Below are positions 52,530 to 63,000 of a stretch of DNA of 64,000 nt, piece after piece. The DNA comes from Sclerotiophoma versabilis (lineage: Eukaryota; Ascomycota; Dothideomycetes; Pleosporales; Didymellaceae). The DNA is taken from the NCBI GenBank assembly GCA_012274445.1, contig JAAROD010000015.1, positions 1,736,001 through 1,800,000 of the forward strand. The letters run 5' to 3'. The translations under genes were made by a program, and so were the position numbers. Each line of letters opens with the position of its first letter. Position 1 is the stretch's first letter. The notes beneath the pieces are model-generated. The model saw only the letters and a list, made by a program, of their open reading frames with translations. It was not told the origin of the DNA and made no database searches.

Positions 52530-53855
52530 ATGACTCCCTCGAGAAACCCCTCCAGACTGTCCTGGATATCCGTTCTGCTCCTCCTCACATCAGCAATCAC
52601 ATCAACCCAAGCATCAAGCCTCTTCCTTCGGCAAGCGCAGACATGTGGAGGCGTCCAAGGCTTGCAGCAATGCGGCGGCAATTTCCCATCCGACTTCTGC
52701 TGCCCCAAGGACTCTACATGCATGTCTCTGAACAGTGGAGAGGTCCAGTCGGTCATCTGCTGTCCTGCAGGCTCAGACTGTGCCTACATCCAGCCCATCA
52801 CCTGCGACGTCAAGCAGCTCAACGCCACGCTCCATCCTGACAACCAGATGCACCTCTCCGACATAACTGGCGTAGAGCTTCCCACATGCGGCAGCAAGTG
52901 CTGTCCACTAGGCTACACATGCAAGAGCGGCATGTGCTCCAAGGACGAGACCACTCCATCACCCACATCGTCTGCCACTTCAACACCATCCGCCACTAGC
53001 CCTGCATCCTCGTCACAAACGTCTGGTTGCCCAGCGCCTGTGCCGGCAAAGCAAGGCTTCGACGGCAAATCTTTCGCAGCTGGCCTCTTCCCCGGGCTTG
53101 TCATCGGTGCGCTCGGCGCCATTGGATTGGTATGGTTGATCAACAAGCGCCGTGAGACTCAGAGTGAGAAAAAGTACTCTGGCGACTTTGGTCACGTAGC
53201 GAGACAAATCAGCGATCCCATCTACGACCCTGAACACGCAGCACGGGTAGACTTCATACGCCGCCCATCGCATTCCACACACCGTTCGCCAAACTCGTAT
53301 AACTCCAACACCGCCATGGTTTCGAACGGCATGCCTTCCAAGCCCACTGTGGGCACTGGCCTCACACCCCGGATAAGGAGCATGTGGGATCGCACACCTA
53401 AGCTGAACTTCGGCTTCACCAACACCAACACCAACAACATGCCTGGCTTGCCCGCGAATCCCAATGTTAACCGACCACCCCCTGCCGTTCGCGCTGGGAG
53501 CAGCGACCGCGATCCTTACAAGACGCCAACCTTCACGCCCAAGCGCGCTCCTTCGCAGCGCCGCACAAGCAGGTCAAGCCGCTCTCACCGCCGTCGCGAG
53601 CCGGAGATGGAACAACGTCAACATCCCCGTCCTACACCGCCCGAGCGCCAGGACAGCACCGAGACCATTGACGTGCTGATGCCAGCGCCAAACCTGTCAT
53701 TCCTCGCCCCGCCCAAGGCTCCGGGGATGCGGGAGAACCGGGAGACGTGCGACTCCGCTACAACGACGTTCACCAAGTTGATGGAGCGAGCAGGGTTTGA
53801 CGACGATGTCAACCGGGACGTGAAGAACTTTAGTAGTCCCGCGAGGAGGTTTTGA
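52530..53855 (+). CDS. Cys-rich single-pass membrane protein, function unknown
   Basis: A 441-residue single-exon protein. Start at 52530 (MTPSRNPSRL) gives a signal peptide (SWISVLLLLTSAITSTQASS, residues 11-30). The ectodomain (31-178) has 14-odd cysteines in CC pairs: FCCPK, ICCPAGSDC, CGSKCCPLGYTCKSGMCSKD. This CC-PxG-xxC spacing is shared with many fungal cell-surface proteins. A Ser/Thr-rich stalk (140-168) precedes a membrane segment at 182-204 (GLFPGLVIGALGAIGLVWLI). The cytosolic tail is basic and disordered (RAPSQRRTSRSSRSHRRREP). The architecture (signal, Cys-rich head, glycosylated stalk, one TM, basic tail) fits a surface sensor or adhesion protein; this is inference. The frame is open upstream, but no earlier ATG gives a signal peptide. 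Confidence 0.85.
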   Translation: MTPSRNPSRLSWISVLLLLTSAITSTQASSLFLRQAQTCGGVQGLQQCGGNFPSDFCCPKDSTCMSLNSGEVQSVICCPAGSDCAYIQPITCDVKQLNATLHPDNQMHLSDITGVELPTCGSKCCPLGYTCKSGMCSKDETTPSPTSSATSTPSATSPASSSQTSGCPAPVPAKQGFDGKSFAAGLFPGLVIGALGAIGLVWLINKRRETQSEKKYSGDFGHVARQISDPIYDPEHAARVDFIRRPSHSTHRSPNSYNSNTAMVSNGMPSKPTVGTGLTPRIRSMWDRTPKLNFGFTNTNTNNMPGLPANPNVNRPPPAVRAGSSDRDPYKTPTFTPKRAPSQRRTSRSSRSHRRREPEMEQRQHPRPTPPERQDSTETIDVLMPAPNLSFLAPPKAPGMRENRETCDSATTTFTKLMERAGFDDDVNRDVKNFSSPARRF

Positions 53856-54486
53856 CGAAGTGAATGATGTAATATTCTACGAGTTTCCTATCTCCATTGA
53901 AGAACAGTAGAGCTGTTCCTGCCGCTTGCCACGGCAGAAGTACATATTAGATACCAGGCATGATACCGCTCCTTTCGATTCTTTGATTATATAGCTTTGA
54001 TAGCATATTTAACTTATTTATATTGCCCCCCGATCGTTTCAACTGCATGGTGGGTGATCGTTTGGTTTGGTGATGGGAGAACATTGCAGGTTGCATAACG
54101 GACTTTTGTCTCTCAGGCACAACTAGGTCAGACAGTGGTGTCTGGTCGATCATAGAGTGCTACAAGCACATTCAGCTTTAGAATCAGGAGAAAGATATGC
54201 AGTCTTAGTTCACAAAGAATTGTGTAAAAGGGTCTTGCTTGCTTAGACCGGAAATTGCTTTCAGAGACCTTGAACGTCAGCGGGCATAAAGGACAATGGC
54301 CTCTAAGAGTCTTTCTTATACGGGATGCATCTATGAAACAGAAAGGAAGGGTCGCGCGGTTGCATATTGGACATTGCAGTGAAATATCTGGATATAGGTT
54401 GGTGTATTTGTGGGCCAAATCAAACCTATGATGCACTGACATTACTTTTTCGTCAATAATGGCAATCAAAGGCAGAATGCCGTCAT
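53856..54486. other. Convergent intergenic, 631 bp
   Basis: AT-rich 3' flanks of two converging genes. No coding signal. Confidence 0.4.
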
Positions 54487-55473
54487 CTACGCTCTCAACA
54501 GCATACGAACTGTCGGAATGAAATCCTGACTATCTTTCTGCTGCTGTTCCCAATCCTGCGGGAAGGCAGCCAGTGCCGCGATGATACCACAAACCATGAA
54601 GACCAAAGACACGACCGACCAAAGCACGCCCCAACACTGCGAGGAGCCACCGTACCTCTTCGCGAATACGCTAGCATCAGACGAGTTGACTTTTCGGAGA
54701 ATCAAGTCATCGCAGATATCCCAGACACTGTAAAGACTCGACATAACGCCGATAAAAAGCTGTTCCGAAAGTCAGCAAACAGGTTACACCGACAGCAAAG
54801 AAGACCAAAACTCACAACTACGAAGCGCAACGCCTCAGCATGCTGAATAAACCAACAAGCAACGAGCAGTCCCACGGCGAGCAGAATCGTAATAATCGTC
54901 AACCAATCCTTCCTCGCCCACCACAGCGTCAGCAAAAAGCAAACACCAAGCACAATACTCGCAACCTTGCTCGCCACGATATTGAATCCGCAAAAGGTGA
55001 GCAGCGCTCCAATCAGACTCGACCCAAGATACCCAGCTGGGAGCGTAATGAACTGCTTGCCGCCGCGCATATGCGTCACGCCGCCTTCATGCGGGTCCAA
55101 ACTGATCGACTCGACGCGTCCGCCTGTACAGCACGCCGTGATCGCGTGGCCGAACTCATGAAAGGCAATGACCAGCATCTGTAGGGGATCAATGTTAGTC
55201 ACGTGCGCTGTCAGCTGAGACAGGGGCTGAGAAGGGAAAAATGCGTGCGTGCGTGCGTACTTTGAACGGCCAGAGCACCCATCGTATGTACGGCACATTC
55301 CAGAGAATGGCGATGATGACAATGTAGCCTATGAGCACCCCGAGTGTGACGCCCTGGGTGTGGTTTACACCCAGTCCGCGGCGCGAGAACGAGTGTAGGT
55401 GTGGCTGGGCAAGCGCTGGCCCGGCTGTGATGAGGGCGCGACGCGCTAGTTTGCCGAGGGGTATGGCTGGCAT
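54487..55473 (-). CDS. M50B-like membrane metalloprotease family protein
   Basis: Exons 55473-55261, 55178-54816 and 54759-54487 give 282 residues. The zinc motif HEFGH (78-82) is in MLVIAFHEFGHAITACCTGG and sits in a membrane segment. The following VESISLDPHEGGVTHMRGGK, GYLGSSLIGALLTFCGFNIV and VMSSLYSVWDICDDLILRKV are the pattern of the fungal/plant 'peptidase M50B-like' group. The last is its conserved DD motif, probably the third zinc ligand. About six hydrophobic segments are seen. The N-terminal 35 residues (MPAIPLGKLARRALITAGPA) are basic. Whether it cuts substrates is unknown. Intron 1 begins with a GCAC repeat (55243-55260). Confidence 0.9.
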
Positions 55474-56142
55474 GCCTTTGTGATAAGTCTTTAAAAACAA
55501 ACAAAGAAACAAAAACCTCGTATGTGGAGGTTACCGTATGTCTGTGAGAAACGCTGGGTATGTGGTATAAAATGGTTTCGAGGTTGGGCTGGCTGGGGTG
55601 GTTTGACAGCTGACGCGTGTTTGCAACGTACGTGCGCCACGTTTTTACCGGTATGCTAAAATGAACGTGGCTGAGCAGCAGGCATTGTTTGCGCCGATCA
55701 TCCGAGCGATGCAGCAGCGCGTCAACCCATCACAAAGCAGTGTGAACCACCTACATGCGCTCCCCGTGTTGCAGAAAACCTGGGACGCAGCAGCAGCCAA
55801 TTTCACGTCTTTTTTTATAACATCTTCTGATATTCCTATCGAGTAACTAAACTTATTCATAGTCTTTGCGATGCACATAATATGAGGTGTAGATTCACTG
55901 TCTCCTGTAGTTTTAAAGTCTGCCTGCTTAGATCCTATGGTTTTGTCAACACGGGAGGTAATATAGATTCACACACGAGTAGGAAGCTTGGATCTAATGT
56001 CTTGATTTGACTATTTGTATGAAGATATGTTATACACAACACCCATGGGGTGAGACAAATCGCAAGTATGAACATGTACCGCTGAAAGTAAACTATACAA
56101 ACGTCGATGGACTGATTCCATCCAGCAGCTTGTTCATCAAGC
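55474..56142. other. Intergenic, 669 bp
   Basis: Promoter of the M50-like gene and 3' flank of the transporter gene, both leftward. Nothing recognised. Confidence 0.4.
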
Positions 56143-57890
56143 TCAAACAACCCTGTCGTCACCGATTGTCTCGCGGTGCGTCGACCTGTTGCGAGGAGTG
56201 CTGTCGGAATCCTTCTCGTCAAGCTTGTCGTCGACCGACCTGGGAACGTGTGCAGCACCTGCGCGCTCCTCGAGAATCGACGGGCGGCGATGCCAGTAGG
56301 ATTCATCGCGCTCATTGCGGTTGAGATAGCCGACAGGGACCCAGTTCTTGCTGTTCACCGCCTTTATGGATGTGTCCATGTACATGTCGTTGACGCTCTC
56401 AAGAGTCAAAGCCTTGGTCTCGAAAACGAAGAAGTAAACCATAGCCGCGGCGAAGAAATTACATCCAAAGAAGACGAATCCAAAGGCGTAGCCGATTCCA
56501 TCGTTGGCATAAGGTGTCAGGAAACCGATCATGAAGTTACCAAGCCAGTTGAATGCGGTGGCGAGCGAAGCCTGCTTGGCACGAGTACGGAGAGGGAAAG
56601 TCTCACCGATGACGACCCAGATGAAGGGTCCCCAGGTGGAAGCGAAAGATGCGATGAACATGCAAGCGCAAACAATCATGACGATACCGGAATCGGTGTT
56701 CTCGGTTGGTGGGCGAACAATACCGATGATAGCGAAAATGAGTAGCCAAGTCGCTTGCCAGAGACCACCGAAGACCAGAGGCATACGACGACCGAAGCGC
56801 TCGATCATCCAGAGGCCAGGAACAGTCATGGCGACGTTGACAGCACCGAGAATTAGCTGGGTCTGGATAGGGTCGTCGATACCAGCAGATTCGAAAATGG
56901 TTGCGCCGTAGTAGAAGAAGTAGTTGACACCGGTCCATTGCTGGAAGAACTGGAGCCCACAGCCAAGGAAAGTGCGGTATACAAGGCGAGGAATGCCAGA
57001 GGGTTGACCTGTAAAGCACTCCGCCCAAGTACCCTGACCGGCCTTGGCCTGCTCCGCGATCGACTCTTGCATTTCCTTGAAATCGTCATTGACAAACTCG
57101 TCATTGGGGTTGTCCTTCTTTCCACGCAGGCGAGCAAGCGACATACGGGCCTCCTCCCAGCGACCGCGACCAGCGAGCCAACGCGGCGATTCAGGCGAAA
57201 AGAGGATACCGATGCCAAGAGGAAGAGAAAAGCCGATTCCGAGACCGATGACGATCCTCCAGGAAGCGTCGCTTTCATCGCCAGGGTTGCTGCGAACGCC
57301 ATAATTGATAATGTTCGAGATAAGGATTCCGACGGTAATCATGAGCTGGTACGATGCGACGACTGCACCTCGAATCTCGCGAGGGCAGCATTCGGACTGG
57401 AACATGGGCACACCAATGGACAGGATACCAACACCCAGACCAGCGACGATACGACCGACCATCAAGTGGACCCAGGAGTACATGGAAGTGATCTGGATGA
57501 TGTTGCCGACAACGAAAATGGCAACACCAATAGACAGACTGCGTCGTCGACCGAACCAATCGGCAGTGTAAGCACCAGCCAGTGCACCGACAAGTGTACC
57601 GATGGACATCATGGATACAACCAGAGACGATATTTCAACGTCGAATTGCCATGCACCGTTTTCATCCTGGTACTGGCCGAAGCGACGCTTGAAGTCAGGG
57701 AACAACAGCATGCTGGAAATCTGTCCAGTGTCGTATCCAAACAGAAAGCCTGTTGTATCGTGAGTACTGCAACATGAACTACACTTTTCAGTTTCTACTT
57801 ACCACCTATCGATGTGATAACTCCCAACATGACGGCCTCCATACCAACCTCCGCACCACGCAGCTTGATAGACGCTTTACCGAGACCCAT
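56143..57890 (-). CDS. Hexose transporter, MFS sugar-porter family
   Basis: Exons 57890-57803 and 57749-56143 give 564 residues with twelve membrane segments. Sugar-porter signatures: FLFGYDTGQISSMLL in TM1, ADWFGRRRSLSIGVAIF (the GRR loop), LMVGRIVAGLGVGIL, SPESPRWLAGRGRWEEA, GLQFFQQWTGVNYFFYYGAT in TM7, WMIERFGRRMPLVFGG, ETFPLRTRAKQASLATAFNW and FETKALTLESVNDMY. The QQWTGVNYFFYYG segment is that of high-affinity glucose transporters. The cytosolic C-tail is hydrophilic and acidic. A 1.6-kb upstream region without genes contains at least two CreA-like GTGGGG elements (58280-58285 reverse, 58549-58554), consistent with glucose control but weak evidence. The family's specificity cannot be read from sequence. 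Confidence 0.95.
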
Positions 57891-59497
57891 GATTGCAAAG
57901 GTGAGCTCGCAGCTTCTCCAGATGTTCTAGTGCGAGTCGAAGGCTTTTCGATGAGGCTTTGCATTCGCTTCCTTCGCTGACATTAAGTATGAATGGCAGT
58001 GTTGTGCACACCATGTGGTAATGCCCAGATGCCCAGCCCATGCCGAGACATCACTTTGGCGAGCAACGTCATACACGCCACTACCGTCACTCCACGAGCA
58101 GCAGTAACCTTGGCTGGACTGCTGCTACAGCCAACAGCAATCTCGGAAGTTCTGCAAGACGCATAGCGTGTCTTGATTGTGTGACGCCGGTTTGCTCCAA
58201 GAAGAAATGTTGTGGGGAAAACAGCCGCGATTTGACCAAGCCAAGGAACGAACATCCGACATGACCGTAGAGCCCCAATCCCCACTGCCATGGGGACTGC
58301 ACGCGCCAGATGAGATCTGCGGCTTCCTTTCATCTTCGACGTTGCTGATCCTAGACTCTTGGAATGGTGTTGGCTGTAAGCCACTGATGTGATGTTTCTC
58401 GCAGACTAGTCCGCTGCAAACGTGCCGCAGACAGACCGTTGTGCCGTACTGTCCGTGGAGTGTCGCGTGACTTTCTTTCTGGAGTTGACATGCCGAATTG
58501 CTGCCGAGCTCGGACTTCCCCTTGATGAGGTGGAGTACAGGAAAGTGGGTGGGGGTTTATTGTATCCACAGTCCGTGCAAGTCTCAACACTTCCAAGCTT
58601 CGACTGAGGCTCTGCGACGCAACTCCACATCAAACCTACTCCGGCTCGTTAATCCCGCGATGCGGCTGAAAACTGACTCGTATCGACTCCACTCTTGCGG
58701 CTCTTGGGGAAGGTTCTTGTCAAACGACAGGCAGACGGTGTGCAACACGTAGCTCGCAACTACCGTTCTACCTCAGATCCAGGGTGTCATACCGGGCTGT
58801 GTTCGGCCTTCACGATCCGTGCCAAGCTTCGAGAAATTTTGGCTCCATTCTAGGCGGAGGACTTGTCGAGTCGGTCGATCGAGGTCAAGGAATGGCAAGG
58901 AATTAATGGGGCCCCGAATTTTTTCTCGGTGAAAACTTTGGAGTACACGTGGAGGGCGGAGTTGTATGGAGCAGCGAGGAGATGCGCGGAGTCCCCAGTC
59001 TCAACAGTTTTCATCGTCCATGGGGAAAACTGATAAGAAAACAAAAGTCAGAAGATAACTGCAATTGAACATGCGCCTGCTGTATATAACATCAGCGGAC
59101 CTCCCATTTCTAATCTAGGCTTGCACTTTCCTGCTAGCTTTGGTTTAGTACGCGGTTATGATGCAACAGAAATACAACATTAATCTCATGTTCGTTGTAG
59201 GGCAACATATCAGTTAGGTGCATTTACTGCGAGTTCAGTTTTTTGTATTCAATTTCTGTCTCTCTGGCATTCTCTTTTGAGCCGCAAGTCACAGCGATGC
59301 GTGGTCGTCGATCAAGATGGTGCTTTCAGTCATGTCACGTGCTGCGCGTGTTGGAGTGTTGACGTCAATGCATCGCACCTCAACATGCTACAACCAACGC
59401 ATCTTCATCTCTACTGAAACTTAGCATCACTCAAGCTCAGGAAAAGCATCTTAGAAACACCTGTCAAAAAGCAAGTTTCTCAAGTACACCGTGCAAG
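57891..59497. promoter_or_regulatory. Long divergent region, hexose transporter / DUF3140
   Basis: 1.6 kb without any supportable gene. SYGGRG-type (CreA/Mig1) sites occur at 58280-58285 (minus) and 58549-58554 (plus); such six-base motifs are expected by chance, so this is only suggestive. Confidence 0.4.
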
Positions 59498-59902
59498 ATG
59501 GTTAAAGACAACGATACCGTCATTGAGTACGCAAGACCAACTTGTAGAGTATAAAATTCCGTGTTGACATGACACAGGGAGTTTAATGAACTCGTAAACA
59601 TGTCCGCAAAAGAGCTTAAAGACTGGCTCGGACAGGAGGAATCCGCCGGTGCAGGCTGGTCCAAGGACGACGGCAGCGGTGAGACCATCGGCCACGACTC
59701 AGGCCGCAAAATCGTCGCCATCCTAGAGAAAAACCCCAAAAGGGAACCCAGCAAGTACGAGCAGGACGATATTGATCACATGCGTAAGGTCGTCGCATAC
59801 TGCAAGAGGCATCTTGTGCAGGAGGAGAAGGCGAAGCAAGACACCAATAGTAAGAGTTATAAGAGCTTGAAGAACTGGGGTCATGATGCCCACAAAGCTT
59901 AG
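59498..59902 (+). CDS. DUF3140 family protein
   Basis: Exons 59498-59526 and 59578-59902 give 117 residues. The splice makes MVKDNDTVIEEFNELVNMSA, then KELKDWLGQEESAGAGWSKD, GETIGHDSGRKIVAILEKNP and YEQDDIDHMRKVVAYCKRHL. The conserved EFxxLVNM...ELxxWL...GHxSGRxIVxIL...HMRKVVxYxxRH series defines DUF3140, widespread in bacteria and fungi with no known function. Bacterial relatives often neighbour DNA-binding or stress genes. The single protein here is typical in length. Exon 1 is 29 nt; without it the protein would seem to start at MSAKELKDW. Confidence 0.92.
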
Positions 59903-60065
59903 GTGCCGCCGTGCAATGACTCAACTGAAATATGCTACGCTCAAACGTGTGCGACTCATAAGAACATATAACTGTCCGCGAAAAGTGTGAACCCATTCCT
60001 AAAAGTCCACCCCTAGGTATCCGCATACCGGAACACATGCACATGGTCTTTGAAGAAGACTATAT

Positions 60066-63000
60066 TCAAGCATGGCCGTTCCTCCTTTTAGCTTCGTCAA
60101 GTGCCATTTTTAGCCTTTTCTCCTTCTCTTGGTCGCCATTCACCTCTACAATCCCTCCTTTCTGTTCGACCAATTGCTCAAACTCCTTACGATCTTGGTC
60201 GAGTACATCAATCCTCCGCGAGAACTCATCTTTCAGCTCGACTTCTCTCGCATTCATTCCCGACTGCAGATCTTGTACCTTTGATTCAGGTGCTTCGTTA
60301 ACACGTGCTTGTGCTACATCAGCGTCGACTTCTGCGGTGTTAAGGCTGACTTCCAGACGGTTGAATATGGTAAGGAGCGACCTAGACGACTCATGGAGAA
60401 AGCTAAGCGTCTCAGCTACTCGTCCTAGAATATCTGGGGTGGTATCGCCCTCTTTGAGATCACGAATCGCAGCAACGATGCGACTACGTTCACTTTGTTC
60501 GATGCGAGCAGCACCAACGACGGCTTCCTCGGCTACTTTGACTAACTCGCCCAGACGCTCTGCCTTCTCGTTCTTTGCTCGTTGTATAGCCTGTTTTTCG
60601 GCTTGTTCGAAGTGTTTCTCAACCGATTTCATCTTCGCGATGTCGCCGGCAGTGTACAGCGGCTGTATTTCTGTTTTCTTGTACCGCTTGTCTCTCTCAG
60701 CCACGGCTTGCACAACCTGTTCGTGGACCTTCTCGATCTGCTCGTGCAAATCTACGAGCAGCTCAAGGCAGGCTTTGGTAGTTGGCGCGTCACCGCCTAG
60801 AAGGCTTTTAACTCCAGACACCGCAGTCTGAAGCAAAGTCTCTGCCTCAATATACAGGTCGGTGAGTGCTGCGATATCGGCCTGGAGGTTGTTGTACACT
60901 TTATCAAAGACTGTCCCGACGTAGCTCTTGCACTCATCTTGATCTTCCTGAATTTTCAGCTTGCTCTCCTTCTCCTTAAGTTCTGCCTCAAGATCCTTGA
61001 GTTCCGCGTAGGAGATCTCATCCGAATTGAAAAGGTCGTCGTTATGGGCTTCACTCTCTTCTCCGCGCTTACGACGTGCATCGGCGTTCTTTCTGCGCGT
61101 CAGCGATGCGGACTTCTCCCATAATTTTGTGAGTTCATCCACATCTTTCGAGTCAGACTTGATGGCTGCAGCTTCCTTTCGTAGTTCCTCAATGAGGGGA
61201 CTTTGTTGCACCGGTTGGACTTGACTTGGTAGGAGGTTGTTGAGCGTATTGAGCGCGTTGCATTTCGGCGGTGCTGATACAGAGACTGGGCGACTTGAGG
61301 CAAAATTCAGTGGAGCAATGACAGGCACACCACCGGTGTCATCGCTGCTTGTAGGCCGGTGGCTCACTCGGGTGCCGCTTGGATCTTGAGCCCTGAAAAA
61401 AATCTCGTCATGGTTCTTTCCAAGGCCAACCGGAGGGCTAACGTTTGGCAGGACGGAAGCCCCTGTTGCTTTCCGCTGAGCAAGAGATGACGAAATATCT
61501 GTTGACATGACAGGTGGCACATATGCTTTATATTGCGGCTGTGCCTGCTCGTCAGGCGGAGATTGAATGGGTATCGAATCATCGTGCACCGAGCTTGTAG
61601 GGGTCAAGATGGCTGTCGACTGCGACGAAGTGATGAACGGTGCGTGCGTTGGAGCATTCTCCCCAATTGAGGTTGTGGGACGTTTTATAAGAGGCCGGCC
61701 ACCAGGACTATACTCGTAATCGTCATCATCCGGGGACTCGTGTGGTACGGTGACATTGAGATCGCGTTTTTCGACAGCTGCACCAGAAGTGCTTTGTGCG
61801 TCAGCAGAAGAAACTCCTCGGGTTGTCGTTGTTTGCTCAGCCGCCAAAATAGATGGTGCAGTATCGTGGAATTCGATACCTCTAATTGTAGACTCGGCCT
61901 TCATAAAGGCCTTGAACGTCTTGATCTTGTTTTCCACCTGCGGTTCATTTGCTTCCGTACGAAGCATAGAAATGTAGCGTTCAAGAGAGCCAGCATACCA
62001 GGGATCCAAATCTGGGATCAGATCGAAAGATGTTGGCTTGGGAGGTTCTGGCACTTCCTTCGACCTCTCTTCTTCGAGCTGTTTTCGAAGGTCATCAAGT
62101 TGTTTTCGAAGACCTACAATCGTCGAATCGCACTCTTTAATCGTGTCCTCTTTCCCTTCTACGTCTTCTTTAATCCTCTCGATTGTCAGGTCATTCTCCT
62201 TTTTTAGAGCATCCGCATCCATCTTTGCTTGTTCCGCAGCAGCTTTCATGACTTCGACCTGCTGGATCAGCTGTACACGCTGCTTTTCTGCCAGCGCTCT
62301 GGCTGCCTCTTCGTCGGCCTTCAAGCGCTCAATCTCAGTCAAGAATTCGGCCTTTCCAGCCTCAATTTCAGCCTGTACCCTTTGCATTTCGTCTCTGGAC
62401 TCTCTGCGGAGACGCCATAGTTCCTCATCTTTTGCTTGCAGCTTGGCTGGGAGATCACCGTCGTCTTTGGAGCCCAAAGGGTGCGAAAAGTCCTTATCTT
62501 TTGGCGATAGACCCCATGTCGAGCCGACATCCGAAAAGAATCGCGTTGCGCCAGGTCTTTTCTGCTGTGTTGCTTCTACAGGGTACGCCAGCGCGCCGGA
62601 TGCAGGTATCTGGATATGATGAGCTGCTTGTACAGGGGCTGGGAACTGTACACCCTGCGGTTCATGAGAGACCACGCCAGAACCCCCGAGCTGGGTTCGT
62701 TGCGATGCATTACCTATCTGTTTCGGTGAGTCCGGTCCGTCCCACAGCACCTCACCCATTACAAAACCATGATGCGCATCTTGAGGTGCTTCGTACTTCT
62801 GGAGTGGTTTAGGTGAGACTCGTGACGGTGCGACGAGCGCGTCTTTCGCAAATGAACTTTGCTGAGGTGTTCTAGGTGAAGGTGTTCTGTGTATAGGACT
62901 GACCGTAGCGGTCGGAGGCGTCGGTTGGTATGTGTCATGCTGATCGCCGCAGCTTGAAGAAGTAGGTGGGTTAGCTGGGCTAGGCCAGCCCTGTGTAGAT

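Noticed and set aside
56938..57777. 279-codon frame opposite the hexose transporter
   Set aside because: Antisense shadow of a clear 12-TM transporter.
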